Part shown: positions 36,575 to 45,164 of the stretch, one piece after another
Layout of the letters: every line of letters starts with the position of its first letter
How positions within the stretch are numbered: position 1 is the first letter of the stretch
NCBI RefSeq assembly: GCF_022848905.1
Contig: NZ_JAFIRA010000007.1
Coordinates: 1-64,000, forward strand
Reading direction: 5' to 3'
Source of the DNA: Thermostichus vulcanus str. 'Rupite'
GTDB lineage: Bacteria; Cyanobacteriota; Cyanobacteriia; Thermostichales; Thermostichaceae
DNA length: 64,000 bases
The notes under the pieces: generated by a model
The model's input: the letters and a program-made list of their open reading frames with translations, nothing else
Database searches by the model: none
What the model was told of the DNA's origin: nothing
Translations under genes and position numbers: made by a program

Positions 36575-37399
36575 CTATCTTGCTCCCACATAGCTAGAGA
36601 TCGAGGCAGCCTCCGTCAGGCTTTTCACCAAGCTGGGTACCGACTGTCCCTGAAAGATTTGGCAATTGCCGCCAATTTCCCCCACTTTTTCAGTAGCGGC
36701 CACGATGGTCGGGGATCCCTTCAGACCACAGCGTTCCGGATCTGCGCCCACATCGTCCAAGTTAATGATTTGAATCACCTCAGCCCGCGCCGCTTCATCC
36801 CGCATCAGGCGTTGCACCCGTTGGGCACCTCGCAGGGTTGGGTAGGCCAAGCGTTGGGCAGAATTGGCAACCGTTACCAGAACCGGCAAGGGGACAGTCA
36901 CGGTTTGGGATCCCCCTTCAATGGCTCGCCGCGCCAGGAGAATGCCATCCCGAATCTCGAAGGCTTCGCAATAGGTGACCTGCGGGATCCCTAATCGTTC
37001 CGCCAGTTGGGGCCCCACTTGGGCCGTGTCGCCGTCGGTGGTCTGTAAGCCACAGAAGATCAAGTCCGGGGAGCCCGCGTAACGCACCGTTTGCGCCAGG
37101 GTATAGGCAGTAGCCAAGGTGTCCGAAGCCGCCAGGCGGCGATCCGTCATCAAAAAGCCCCGATCTACCCCATGGGCAATGGCTTCGTAGAGAACCTCTA
37201 TCGCCGGTGGTGGCCCCATGGTGATGGCTGTGACCCTCGCCCCGTGTTGTCGTTTGGTTTGTAAGGCCGCTTCTAGGGCATAGCGATCAAAGGGGTTGAG
37301 CATGCGCTTGGCTTTAGCCCGGTCAATGGTGCCATCGCTGTTGATGCCCGCTTTCGAGCTTTGATCCGGAACTTGCTTGATCAGAACAAAACTTTCCAA
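36575..37399 (-). CDS. etfB: Electron transfer flavoprotein subunit beta
   Basis: A 274-residue ETF-beta that binds AMP in conventional ETFs. Diagnostic parts are the start VLIKQVPDQS, NPFDRYALEAAL, the DLIFCGLQTTDGDTAQVGPQ segment and LPVLVTVAN. It is the first gene of the etfBA pair. Confidence 0.93.
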   Translation of the reverse strand: MESFVLIKQVPDQSSKAGINSDGTIDRAKAKRMLNPFDRYALEAALQTKRQHGARVTAITMGPPPAIEVLYEAIAHGVDRGFLMTDRRLAASDTLATAYTLAQTVRYAGSPDLIFCGLQTTDGDTAQVGPQLAERLGIPQVTYCEAFEIRDGILLARRAIEGGSQTVTVPLPVLVTVANSAQRLAYPTLRGAQRVQRLMRDEAARAEVIQIINLDDVGADPERCGLKGSPTIVAATEKVGEIGGNCQIFQGQSVPSLVKSLTEAASISSYVGAR

Positions 37400-37499
37400 G
37401 GGTAAGCGCCCCCACAGTTATCCCCTCTAGGCTAGAAGGGATCCCTGGGCAACACTGGCTTATTCAGCTTTTTTTCGGGATCGGAGCTAGAGGATGCGT

Positions 37500-38026
37500 T
37501 CAAGCCCGAATCAATTGTTTTTCCACAGTAGTGTTGGCCACCACCCGCCCACGATGCAGGACAATCCGCCATTCACTCCCATCTGCGAGAGCATCCGTCA
37601 AATGATGCCCTTGAATGGCCAACAGTTCGGCAGGGGATCCCGGAGCCAGGGTCACTTCTGGCAAACCCATTGCCTTGCGCGCTGCGTTGCTGCACAGATC
37701 CCAGACGTGCTCGGGCGTGAAGTGGGCCACCATCCCCAAAACCGTTGCCGTACAGACCCCCCGAACACCAGCTTCCTGCCAGCGACGATGAACCCCTTGA
37801 GTAAAGCAATCCTGGATCCCTCTCACCCGCTTCATCACCGCTGCAAAATCCACCTGGACGTGGGTGTGGATCCCCAATTTGCCTGCCTGCTGTGCTCACC
37901 CCTGATGGCATCCCGCTCGAATCTCACCACCTGCTCAGCCACACGGGTGACGGCTTGTGAGTAAGCATCCAGAAGTGGGCCATTGGCAAGGGGGAGTGTT
38001 GGGTTCGTAACCCGCATTGGAGACAA
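37500..38026 (-). pseudogene. Decayed cytosine-deaminase-like amidohydrolase
   Basis: Two pieces are in different frames. At 37835-38026 a segment reads LLDAYSQAVTRVAEQVVRFE; at 37500-37877 HTHVQVDFAAVMKRVRGIQD is followed soon by MVAHFTPEHVWDL, SNAARKAMGLP and VLHRGRVVANTTV. The second piece fuses a region near residues 100-130 of cytosine deaminases directly to the C-terminus, so the central metal-binding half is missing. At least one frameshift and one deletion are needed to explain this. It cannot encode an active enzyme. Confidence 0.6.
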
Positions 38027-38100
38027 GGCTTCAGTGCGGTATGGCTATCCCATCCTGTTGATCCAGGTTTTGAAAGCTTGCCCTTCAGAAAGGGGTTTTT

Positions 38101-39468
38101 TCAATGGCGGGAAGGCTCGTTAATTGCCAACACATCGTGCAGGAATTGATCCTGTTGCTGGCGCAAAAGGTCCAGGTCTGGCCCGTGGTTGAGCAAAACA
38201 AAGTGGGTGCCATCCGGCAACTGCCCCATTACCATCAGCCGATGGTGCTCCGCACCGTGTGGAGTACGATCGACTACGAATCCCACTTGAGCAAAAGTGC
38301 CGAGAGGCAAGGTGCGCACCCGCAGGGTGCTGTGGCCAATGCCGGCCATGGGCAAAATCCGAGTCGGATCTCCGCCTGTAAAATCAATCAGATATTCCCA
38401 AAGATGGGCAAGGGCGCGTGGGGAGAGGTGCAGCTCTTGACTCCCTTGCTCAAGGCGAATATCCCCTGCCTCAGGAGTCATAGCCGCATCCATGTAAGAG
38501 ACTGGGTGGGCAACCAAGCGATTCTGTAGGTACTCCAGCAAAGCGGCTTTACCCCCCAACTGGGCCAACAGGGTTTCCGCCATCGCCCGAGGGTGCTCCG
38601 CGCCCTGCAGAGCAGGATCATCGTTGCCATTTAGGATTTGCAGCAGGGATCCCAGGCGCATCGAGGTGTAGACAGCCAGGGTATGGGTACCGGAAGGCAC
38701 TTGCTGCACGGTGGAAACAGCGCCAGTAACGGCAATTGGCTGATCCCCCTCTTGTAACAGAGTGACCAATCGGCGACCACTGGCCAAGGGATCTGGCTGG
38801 CCCAAAAGACGGAAGGAGGGCAACACCTTCACATCCCCGTCGATCTGGCGAATATCGTAATTGCGCAAATGACGGGCCAACGCTTGAACATCGGCCTCCT
38901 TGAAGTAGGGATCCCCGCTGCCAACGACGATTAAATCCCCCACCAAGCGATTCTCCACCAGACGGCCCGTGGTCAAAAACTGGGTTTCAAAGCGGTGGTC
39001 GTAGCCCCAAGTCTCGAGAGCCATCAGACTGATCGCCAATTGATCCAATGCCCCCACTGGCAAGGGCTGATCCAGCAAATGCTCCGCCAACAGATCCCCT
39101 TCCGGTGTCCACAGCAGGATCCCCTGTTGGGAAAGAGACCCGCCTTGGGCCGCTAACCCCTGCAAAAAGCCGGATAGCACCACCGCATAAGGGGAGTACT
39201 CCCAAACCTGGGCCTGAGAACGAGGCCACCAGGGCGGTACACCCGGCGTACCTGTAGGAGAAGGCAGTGGCGGCGGTGGGGTGGGAATGGGCGGGAAAGG
39301 ATTTTGGGCGGATGTCGGAGATCCGGCTTGTACAGCCTGGGTTGGCGGAGGCGCTTCGACTCCTGTGCGGTTTGTCCAGCAGGCCCCCAAGGCCAAGGAA
39401 CAAGCCAACGGGATCCCGGCCCAAAGGGAACGACGGGGAGGTAACCCCTGGAGGATAGGCAGCAGCAT
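38101..39468 (-). CDS. PBP4/DacB-like lipoprotein, probable pseudoenzyme
   Basis: A 455-residue protein with the lipobox LGAC (Cys30), a proline-rich linker (about 50-75) and a domain resembling S13 D-Ala-D-Ala carboxypeptidases: LVGDLIVVGSGDPYF near residue 175 and the surrounding fold match PBP4. The catalytic motifs are not where they should be. The SXXK position reads GALDQLA, the SXN region reads NGNDDPALQG, and I find no KTG. I infer a non-catalytic, envelope-bound relative. It is divergent from the marR gene, with a 256-base gap between. Confidence 0.7.
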   Translation of the reverse strand: MLLPILQGLPPRRSLWAGIPLACSLALGACWTNRTGVEAPPPTQAVQAGSPTSAQNPFPPIPTPPPPLPSPTGTPGVPPWWPRSQAQVWEYSPYAVVLSGFLQGLAAQGGSLSQQGILLWTPEGDLLAEHLLDQPLPVGALDQLAISLMALETWGYDHRFETQFLTTGRLVENRLVGDLIVVGSGDPYFKEADVQALARHLRNYDIRQIDGDVKVLPSFRLLGQPDPLASGRRLVTLLQEGDQPIAVTGAVSTVQQVPSGTHTLAVYTSMRLGSLLQILNGNDDPALQGAEHPRAMAETLLAQLGGKAALLEYLQNRLVAHPVSYMDAAMTPEAGDIRLEQGSQELHLSPRALAHLWEYLIDFTGGDPTRILPMAGIGHSTLRVRTLPLGTFAQVGFVVDRTPHGAEHHRLMVMGQLPDGTHFVLLNHGPDLDLLRQQQDQFLHDVLAINEPSRH

Positions 39469-39636
39469 AGGGACCTCGCAAATAACGATGCTCCTCAGAA
39501 TCGCGCCGTTCCTGCTGTAGGCATAGCGCGAGGGAGGAAGGCAAGACTTGACGCTACTCTAGTGCCAACAGAATCGCCTTGGCAAACATCCCAGAAAACC
39601 CTGCTTGCCACTCTGTTTCAAACTGGCAAGACAGGT

Positions 39637-39699
39637 TTACAGTTGTAACGAACCATAAACCGCTTTTCTGCTTAAAGGATAGAATGAAACAATTTAAGC
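39637..39699 (+). promoter_or_regulatory. Two inverted repeats upstream of the MarR gene, candidate operators
   Basis: TTACAGTTGTAA (39637-39648) is a TTACA/TGTAA palindrome. GCTTAAA (39670-39676) and TTTAAGC (39693-39699) form a second repeat enclosing a -10-like TAGAAT (39680-39685). MarR proteins commonly repress their own gene through such sites. This is position-based inference. Confidence 0.35.
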
Positions 39700-39724
39700 T
39701 CTAAGCATTCTGGCTAGGCCACCG

Positions 39725-40237
39725 ATGGGGAACAGTCAAACTATGGTGATGGTGAAATCGGAGAAACAGGCTTTCCTGGAGCGGTGGCACGATATCCTTG
39801 CTCCCAATTCTTTGGGATATCGCATTCGGCTTTTGTCTCAATTGGTACGGCGGCAGTTTCAGTCCCATCTAGAGCCTTTTGGCTTGACCCCCTCCCATTG
39901 GGTGGTGTTGTGCTGTCTTTGGGAAGAAGACGGGATCCCCACCTCCACCATTTGTGAGCGCCTACAGCAGTTGGGGGGCACCATGACCGGTGTGTTGGAT
40001 GGCATGGAAAAACGGGATCTGATTCGGCGGCAACGGGATCCCCAGGATCGCCGCATCTGGCGGGTTTATCTGACCCCAGCTGGGGAAAAGCTGAAGGAGG
40101 TTTTGCCCCCCCTAATTTGGGAACTGCGGGATCATACTTATGGATGTTTCACCCCAGAAGAACGGGACACCTTCTCGCAGTTGGTGGATCGGCTGATCGC
40201 TCATCTCTCGCAGCTCTCGGATGAGGCGGCCTTATAG
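39725..40237 (+). CDS. MarR-family transcriptional regulator
   Basis: A 170-residue winged-helix protein. The DNA-binding core runs FGLTPSHWVVLCCLWEEDGI, then the recognition helix region TSTICERLQQLGGTMTGVLD and the wing with RDPQDRRIWRVYLT (the DxR motif of the family). The dimerisation helices at both ends are present. Single cysteines could sense oxidants, but this is speculative. Its target may be its own promoter or the divergent DacB-like gene. Confidence 0.88.
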   Translation: MGNSQTMVMVKSEKQAFLERWHDILAPNSLGYRIRLLSQLVRRQFQSHLEPFGLTPSHWVVLCCLWEEDGIPTSTICERLQQLGGTMTGVLDGMEKRDLIRRQRDPQDRRIWRVYLTPAGEKLKEVLPPLIWELRDHTYGCFTPEERDTFSQLVDRLIAHLSQLSDEAAL

Positions 40238-40291
40238 GGGAATGGATGCCCATCAACAGCCCCTTCAAGCTCAGTTGCGGCTACCTTAATC

Positions 40292-40951
40292 ATGACCGAT
40301 GATTTTGAACCGCAGTCTGTTTGCACTCTAATGATTGGCACTCTGGCAACGGTGGATTTGGTGGAGTTAACCCAGCTGGATCCCAGTTTGAAGTTGGATA
40401 TCCGCTATGCCCGCTGCGATAACTTTTTGGGTTATCCGGTGTATACCCAAGCGCGGGCTTTTTTACAACGTCCGGTTGCGGAGGCGGTGGTGCGGGTTCA
40501 TCGGGCCTTGGCTATAGAAGGGTTGGGGTTACAGATCTTTGATGGCTATCGCCCCTGGTCGGTGACACGTACCTTTTGGCAGGCGGTCGCCCCTTCTCAA
40601 CGGGCTTTCGTCGCTGATCCGGCGCGGGGATCCCGCCATAACCGGGGTTGTGCCGTGGATTTGACTTTGTTTGATCGCACCACCGGCCAAGCACTGGAGA
40701 TGCCGAGCGACTTTGACGAAATGACGGAGCGCGCCCATATCGCCTACCCAGGCGGGTCAGAAGAGGCCCGTCGCAATCGGGATCGACTGCAATCAGCCAT
40801 GGCTCAGGAGGGATTCACCGTTTATGCGCGGGAGTGGTGGCATTATGATCATCCCCTCTGGACTCGCTACCCAATTCTGGATTTGAGTTTTGAGCAGTTG
40901 GCGCTGGATCAAGATTTGCCTCCTGCGGAGCCTGTCGAGCCATGCGGGTGA
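40292..40951 (+). CDS. VanX-type D-alanyl-D-alanine dipeptidase (M15D)
   Basis: A 219-residue zinc peptidase cleaving D-Ala-D-Ala. The zinc ligands are in SRHNRGCAVDLT (H116, D123) and EWWHYD (H184), with the catalytic glutamate just before WWH (E181) and FDGYRP supplying the arginine (R87). In non-glycopeptide-resistant bacteria this enzyme recycles peptidoglycan dipeptide. The first 13 residues may be untranslated, since another ATG follows at 40331. It follows marR by about 55 bases and could be in the same unit. Confidence 0.88.
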   Translation: MTDDFEPQSVCTLMIGTLATVDLVELTQLDPSLKLDIRYARCDNFLGYPVYTQARAFLQRPVAEAVVRVHRALAIEGLGLQIFDGYRPWSVTRTFWQAVAPSQRAFVADPARGSRHNRGCAVDLTLFDRTTGQALEMPSDFDEMTERAHIAYPGGSEEARRNRDRLQSAMAQEGFTVYAREWWHYDHPLWTRYPILDLSFEQLALDQDLPPAEPVEPCG

Positions 40952-41092
40952 GGGATAGGGGTACCGCCAGGGATCCCGTCTTCTTCCCACTGTTCGTGGG
41001 AGCCTCGGTAACCCTTAGGTCGGCCAAACACCACCATCAAATTGGGGGGCATGTAATATTTAGTCTGTCGGTTGGTTCCAAGCTTGTGGGGT

Positions 41093-41722
41093 ATGGGAGA
41101 GCAGGTGCAGCCCAGTTTGGTTCAGGAGGGATCCCTTTGGCAGCAAGGGATCCACTCGGTCGCGGGGGTCGATGAAGTGGGGCGGGGATCCCTGGCGGGG
41201 CCGGTGGTGGCAGCAGCGGTGATTTTACCCGTGGAGATGGATCCTGCGGAGCTAGAGGGGGTGAAGGATTCCAAACAACTGCGCCCGCAGCAACGAACTC
41301 GATTGGCGGAGCAGATTCGACAGGTAGCCCTAGCCGTAGGGATCGGCAGTGCCTCCGCAGCTGAGATTGACCAACTCAACATTCGGCAGGCAACGGTGCT
41401 GGCCATGCAACGGGCTTTGGCTGAGGTGGGTGAGGTGGAGCACATTTTGCTGGATGGATTACCGCTAGCCGAATTGGGATCCCAGCAAACAGCCCTGGTG
41501 AAAGGGGATCAAATCAGCCTCTCCATTGCTGCTGCGTCGATTGTGGCCAAAGTCTGGCGGGATACCCTGATGCAGGACTGGGATCGACAGTACCCCGGCT
41601 ATGGTTGGCGAACCAACGTTGGCTATGGAACGCGAGCGCATCGACGAGCCTTGCAAGAGCTGGGACTGACTCCACAGCACCGGCGCAGCTTTGTCCACTT
41701 GGCAGACCCGAAAGCAAATTGA
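41093..41722 (+). CDS. rnhB: Ribonuclease HII
   Basis: RNase HII removes ribonucleotides from DNA and primers. The four acidic catalytic residues are in GVDEVGRG (D, E), ILLDG (D) and the SIVAKVWRD segment (D). GRGSLAGPV is a small variant of the usual GRGPLAGPV. I start at the ATG at 41093; an earlier TTG is possible. The tRNA-Arg promoter lies in the 3' end of this gene. Confidence 0.93.
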   Translation: MGEQVQPSLVQEGSLWQQGIHSVAGVDEVGRGSLAGPVVAAAVILPVEMDPAELEGVKDSKQLRPQQRTRLAEQIRQVALAVGIGSASAAEIDQLNIRQATVLAMQRALAEVGEVEHILLDGLPLAELGSQQTALVKGDQISLSIAAASIVAKVWRDTLMQDWDRQYPGYGWRTNVGYGTRAHRRALQELGLTPQHRRSFVHLADPKAN

Positions 41723-41728
41723 TAGAAT
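41699..41728 (+). promoter_or_regulatory. Probable promoter of tRNA-Arg
   Basis: TTGGCA (41699-41704) and TAGAAT (41723-41728), with an 18-base spacer, overlap the rnhB stop codon and end 18 bases before the tRNA. Confidence 0.5.
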
Positions 41729-41746
41729 ACGAGCCGCAGTTACGTT

Positions 41747-41820
41747 GCCCACGTAGCTCAGTGGACTAGAGCACTGGGTTCCGGTCCCAGGTGTCGGAGG
41801 TTCGAATCCTTTCGTGGGCG
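41747..41820 (+). tRNA. tRNA-Arg(CCG)
   Basis: The acceptor stem GCCCACG pairs with CGTGGGC, the anticodon stem CTGGG/CCCAG encloses TTCCGGT with anticodon CCG, and the T-arm has GGTTCGAATCC. The discriminator is G and CCA is not encoded. Confidence 0.95.
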
Positions 41821-41937
41821 CTTCTCATCGGATGATCTCTCCGCTTTACCGTCGGGCGACCCCGCAAGAGGATTTTCTCTTGGGGAGTCATTTTCTGCAG
41901 TTGTGGCGGGATAGCGGCTTCAGCCCAGACCCAATAA

Positions 41938-42894
41938 TCAACCATATAAATGCGCCACATACTCTCCATAGCCGTTGTAGGGCAAGGTTGGCACGGTCTG
42001 CCAATGGGAACGGGATCCAAATCCGATCAGGGTTTCCTGCGCCTGGGACCAGCGCGGATGAGGCACCGTCGGATCCACGTTGGCTTCAAATCCATATTCA
42101 TCCGGGGCTAAGGTGTTCCAAAAGGTGGCGGGTTGCTCCGCCAGAAATTCAATCTTGACAATGGATTTCCCCCCCTTAAAGCCATATTTCCAAGGGAGCA
42201 CCATGCGAATCGGAGCCCCATGTTGTTTGGGCAACGGCTTGCCATAAATTCCGAGGGCAAAAAAAGCCAACGGATTCGCCATTTCTTCAATCCGGAGCCC
42301 CTCAGTATAGGGCCAAGGCAAGTTGGGGGGCCAAATGGGGCCATACATGATGTCACGGTCGTAAAAAGAGGTGAAGCGGACAAATTTGGCCTCGGGCAAA
42401 GGATCCACTTGTTCGAGCAGCAGACGCATCGGGAAACCCAACCAAGGCACCACCATTGCCCAAGCTTCTACACAGCGAAAGCGATAAATCCGTTCTTCTA
42501 GGGGGAACCCAAACAGATCTTCTAGCCCCAGCTTTTGCGGTTGCCGCACCAGCCCTGTGATTTCCACCGTCCAGGGATCCGTCGGCACAGCCTGTGCCCC
42601 TCGCCAAATGCGTTTGCCGGATCCAAACTCATAAAAGTTGTTATGACGGGCCGCAACAATCTCTTCGGTCAGAGGTCGCTCTGGATCTGAAAAAGCAGGG
42701 TTGAGTGGGATCCCACTCAAGTCCCGTTCCACAGAAGGAGCTGCCTCCCTGCCGCCAAACCCAAAAATGGAGAAACTGGCTCCTGCCCCTGCGGATCCCA
42801 GTTGGGTTAGAAATCGCCGCCGGTTCAAAAAGATCTCTTCCGGTGTAACAGGGGTTTCTTGTTGCCAGGGGTGAGGAACCCGGATCCCGAACAT
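41938..42894 (-). CDS. msrP: Protein-methionine-sulfoxide reductase catalytic subunit MsrP (YedY)
   Basis: A 318-residue periplasmic molybdenum enzyme that repairs oxidised methionine in envelope proteins. The twin-arginine signal is NRRRFLTQLG (about residues 24-33). The molybdenum ligand is Cys141 in RFRCVEAWAM. The C-terminal YGFKGGKSIVKIEF and APDEYGF segments are typical. The haem membrane partner MsrQ is not adjacent. The DUF29 gene ends 14 bases upstream on the same strand. Confidence 0.93.
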   Translation of the reverse strand: MFGIRVPHPWQQETPVTPEEIFLNRRRFLTQLGSAGAGASFSIFGFGGREAAPSVERDLSGIPLNPAFSDPERPLTEEIVAARHNNFYEFGSGKRIWRGAQAVPTDPWTVEITGLVRQPQKLGLEDLFGFPLEERIYRFRCVEAWAMVVPWLGFPMRLLLEQVDPLPEAKFVRFTSFYDRDIMYGPIWPPNLPWPYTEGLRIEEMANPLAFFALGIYGKPLPKQHGAPIRMVLPWKYGFKGGKSIVKIEFLAEQPATFWNTLAPDEYGFEANVDPTVPHPRWSQAQETLIGFGSRSHWQTVPTLPYNGYGEYVAHLYG

Positions 42895-42908
42895 ACGTCA
42901 GCCATCCT

Positions 42909-43337
42909 TTAGGTGGGGAAAAAGTCCGTTGCCAAAATTTGCTCTATCGTAAACGGACATTCATCAGGAAAACTCTCTAAGCCGGTTTCCCGCTCTGCCC
43001 CAATGACAGCTAAAGGATAAACCCGCCGTAAGGCCTCTGGGATCCAACCTTGCAAACTGGGATTGTCTTGCAAATGAGCTTGCAAACGGATGTGCTGTTC
43101 CTGCAGGGTCAGTTGCCAACTTCGGGATCGCAAAGCAGGTTGAAATTGCCACTTGAGCAGGTGGATCACGATCACCCGTAAACGACCTTCCAACTCCCGC
43201 CGTTCTGCTTTTCCCAACGATTCAATTTCCTCCACCAGGTTCTCCCAGTCCAATTCTTCTAACTTGCCTGACCGCAAGAGATCGACTTGAGTTTGCGTCC
43301 AAGCGTAGAAGTCGGATTCGTAGGTAGAGGATCCCAT
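42909..43337 (-). CDS. DUF29 family protein
   Basis: A 142-residue cyanobacterial protein with the DUF29 pattern YESDFYAWTQTQVDLLRSG (start), LDWENLVEEIESLGK, then HLLKWQFQP. The family is abundant in cyanobacteria, often near mobile or toxin genes, and its role is unknown. It lies between the lptA-like gene and msrP on the same strand. Confidence 0.88.
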   Translation of the reverse strand: MGSSTYESDFYAWTQTQVDLLRSGKLEELDWENLVEEIESLGKAERRELEGRLRVIVIHLLKWQFQPALRSRSWQLTLQEQHIRLQAHLQDNPSLQGWIPEALRRVYPLAVIGAERETGLESFPDECPFTIEQILATDFFPT

Positions 43338-43356
43338 AGATGATGCGTACTTGTGG

Positions 43357-43764
43357 TTAAGGACTGGGGGCAGGTTCCGGCAAAACGTAAATGGACTCCA
43401 CCTGCCGTCCCGCCACCGGAACAGCTTGGATTGTGCCTTGGTCGATGCGGTAGATCACCTTCTCCGCTTGCAGTTGATTGTCCCCTTGGCTGATGGTGAC
43501 CTGGCCCTCCAGTTCAATCCGCTGTTCCTGGCTGTAGTAGACTGCTCTCTGGGCGCGAGCGCTGAGGCGTTCGGCTGGAAAATTGAGGGTGACATTACCA
43601 GTGGCGGTAAACACGCCCGTATTGGCGTTGGCCTCCTGAGAATCGGCGTTGATGCTAATGGCACGAGGATTTTGACCCCAAGCCGGGATCCCAGCTCCCA
43701 ACAACAAGCCCACAGCCAAAAGACCGCCCAGAGGGTTCCGGCAGCGGTTTCTTTCTAATTTCAT
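43357..43764 (-). CDS. LptA/OstA-like periplasmic protein
   Basis: A 135-residue exported protein. A signal peptide (GGLLAVGLLLGAGIPAWG) is followed by an OstA-type beta-jellyroll: INADSQEANANTGVFTATGN and LQAEKVIYRIDQG. LptA carries lipopolysaccharide across the periplasm. The protein is shorter than E. coli LptA (~185), as often in cyanobacteria. The ATG at 43764 gives MKLERNRC. The gas-vesicle genes end 36 bases upstream. Confidence 0.8.
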   Translation of the reverse strand: MKLERNRCRNPLGGLLAVGLLLGAGIPAWGQNPRAISINADSQEANANTGVFTATGNVTLNFPAERLSARAQRAVYYSQEQRIELEGQVTISQGDNQLQAEKVIYRIDQGTIQAVPVAGRQVESIYVLPEPAPSP

Positions 43765-43800
43765 GCCACACCACCCAGTCAAACCACCACAGCAGCCAGT

Positions 43801-44148
43801 TTAGCTTGTGGCCCCCGAGTTCGTTCCATTTCCCCCTTTGGACAGAACTTGGGCCAACTGGCCCTCTAGGTAGGCCACCCGTTGCATCAGTTCCCGGTTG
43901 GTTTGCAACAGCTCCCGCGCCTGGCTATTCAGATAGGGATCCGATTCCCACCAGTTAATGCCAATTTCTTTGGCCTTATCCACCGAGGAAATCAGCAGAC
44001 GGATCCGCACATTCAGCAACTCCACATTGCCCACGGAAACGGTAATGTCTCCCGCAATCACAATGCCCTTATCCAATACCCGCTCCAACACATCGGCCAA
44101 AGAGGAGCCGTGCGTGGCTGTGGTCAAGGGTTGAGAGGTAATAGGCAC
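43801..44148 (-). CDS. gvpJ: Gas vesicle protein GvpJ
   Basis: A minor, GvpA-like shell protein. The GvpA core is evident (SLADVLERVLDKGIVIAGDI, then LLNVRIRLLISSVDKA), with an extended helical C-terminus (ARELLQTNRELMQRVAYLEG) that GvpA lacks. GvpJ is thought to help nucleate or cap the vesicle. The 115-residue length fits. It is the last gvp gene in this cluster. Confidence 0.9.
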   Translation of the reverse strand: MPITSQPLTTATHGSSLADVLERVLDKGIVIAGDITVSVGNVELLNVRIRLLISSVDKAKEIGINWWESDPYLNSQARELLQTNRELMQRVAYLEGQLAQVLSKGGNGTNSGATS

Positions 44149-44200
44149 AGGGTGGATGACTCTCCAGGACTTGCAAAGGGATAGAACACTAGGTCAGGAA

Positions 44201-45085
44201 TTAGCCAGGCAGTTGATCTAGCAAATGATTGAGCAGCTGGGATCCCTCATCTTGGCGCTTACCGGCACGAGCCAGCAGCACATCCGCACAGAGGGCACGA
44301 AAATCGGCGCTATTTTTGCTAACGGCCAGCTCGTGCTCTTTGACAATGCGGCCAATCATCAGGCAACTGCGCAAGCTAGGATGCTGAGTCAGATCCAACT
44401 TGCGGCGGAAGGCCCGCACCACATGCACGATCTTAAGGGCATCCGGCCCGGATAGACCCACCCGTGAAATGAGGATCTCTTTTTCGGTTTCGATATCCGG
44501 CTCTCCCATATCGATGGTGATCATCCGGTCAAGTAGCGCATCTTGGGCTTTGTGGACTCCTGTATACTCCTCCGGGTTGGAGGTAAAAATGGCGCGAAAC
44601 TGAGGATGCACCCGCAGATATTCTGACCGATTGCTATCGGGCGGCATCACCAACAGCTTTTCCTCTAGAGCACTGAGCAAAGCATTGTTGGCCTCAGGGC
44701 GGGAGCGATTGAACTCGTCGTAAATCAGGGTAAACCCTTCTCGGCAAGCCAAAGTCAGGCGGGCATCTACCCAACGTTGCTGCAGATCCTCCTCTGTTTT
44801 CACCACGGAATGAATGTAGTTATCCACCACCCGCCGATGGGTAAAGCCGGTGCGTCCGCCGATCAAATCGGAGGAATCAAAACGGTCATCCCCATAGATC
44901 AACATGATTGGGCGGCCCATCAAGCTAGCCAGATGCATGGCCAAGGTGGTTTTGCCCGTACCGGAAGGCCCCCGCAGGTGAACTGCAAAGCCCGATTGCA
45001 AATAACGCAAGGCCCGGCGGGTAATTCGCTCCGTGTAGGCAGTATTGACAAACTGGCGTGGACGCGCCTGCAAAACGGTGGCCAT
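44201..45085 (-). CDS. gvpN: Gas vesicle AAA ATPase GvpN
   Basis: A MoxR-type AAA ATPase needed for vesicle enlargement. Walker A is GPSGTGKTTLA and Walker B is LIYDEFNRSRPE, followed by sensor 1 AIFTSNP. The ATG at 45085 is preferred to a TTG at 45097. The 294-residue length is slightly below the roughly 330 of other cyanobacterial GvpN. Order A-C-N-J is the usual one in cyanobacteria. Confidence 0.92.
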   Translation of the reverse strand: MATVLQARPRQFVNTAYTERITRRALRYLQSGFAVHLRGPSGTGKTTLAMHLASLMGRPIMLIYGDDRFDSSDLIGGRTGFTHRRVVDNYIHSVVKTEEDLQQRWVDARLTLACREGFTLIYDEFNRSRPEANNALLSALEEKLLVMPPDSNRSEYLRVHPQFRAIFTSNPEEYTGVHKAQDALLDRMITIDMGEPDIETEKEILISRVGLSGPDALKIVHVVRAFRRKLDLTQHPSLRSCLMIGRIVKEHELAVSKNSADFRALCADVLLARAGKRQDEGSQLLNHLLDQLPG

Positions 45086-45129
45086 GGGAGTACTCAACCT
45101 CTTTTGCCTTGACTATAGCTGGGATTCTT

Positions 45130-45159
45130 GTTGAGGGCCGTAGCGTTGAGGGCTGTAGT
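45130..45159. repeat. 15-bp tandem duplication between gvpC and gvpN
   Basis: GTTGAGGGCCGTAGC is followed directly by GTTGAGGGCTGTAGT, two differences in 15 bases. It lies in the short spacer. No function is evident. Confidence 0.5.
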
Positions 45160-45164
45160 CCGCC

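Noticed and set aside
41860-41886. Hairpin after tRNA-Arg
   Set aside because: The arms CCCCgcAAGAG/CTCTTGGGG need a two-base bulge and have no T run; possibly a terminator, but not supported enough.
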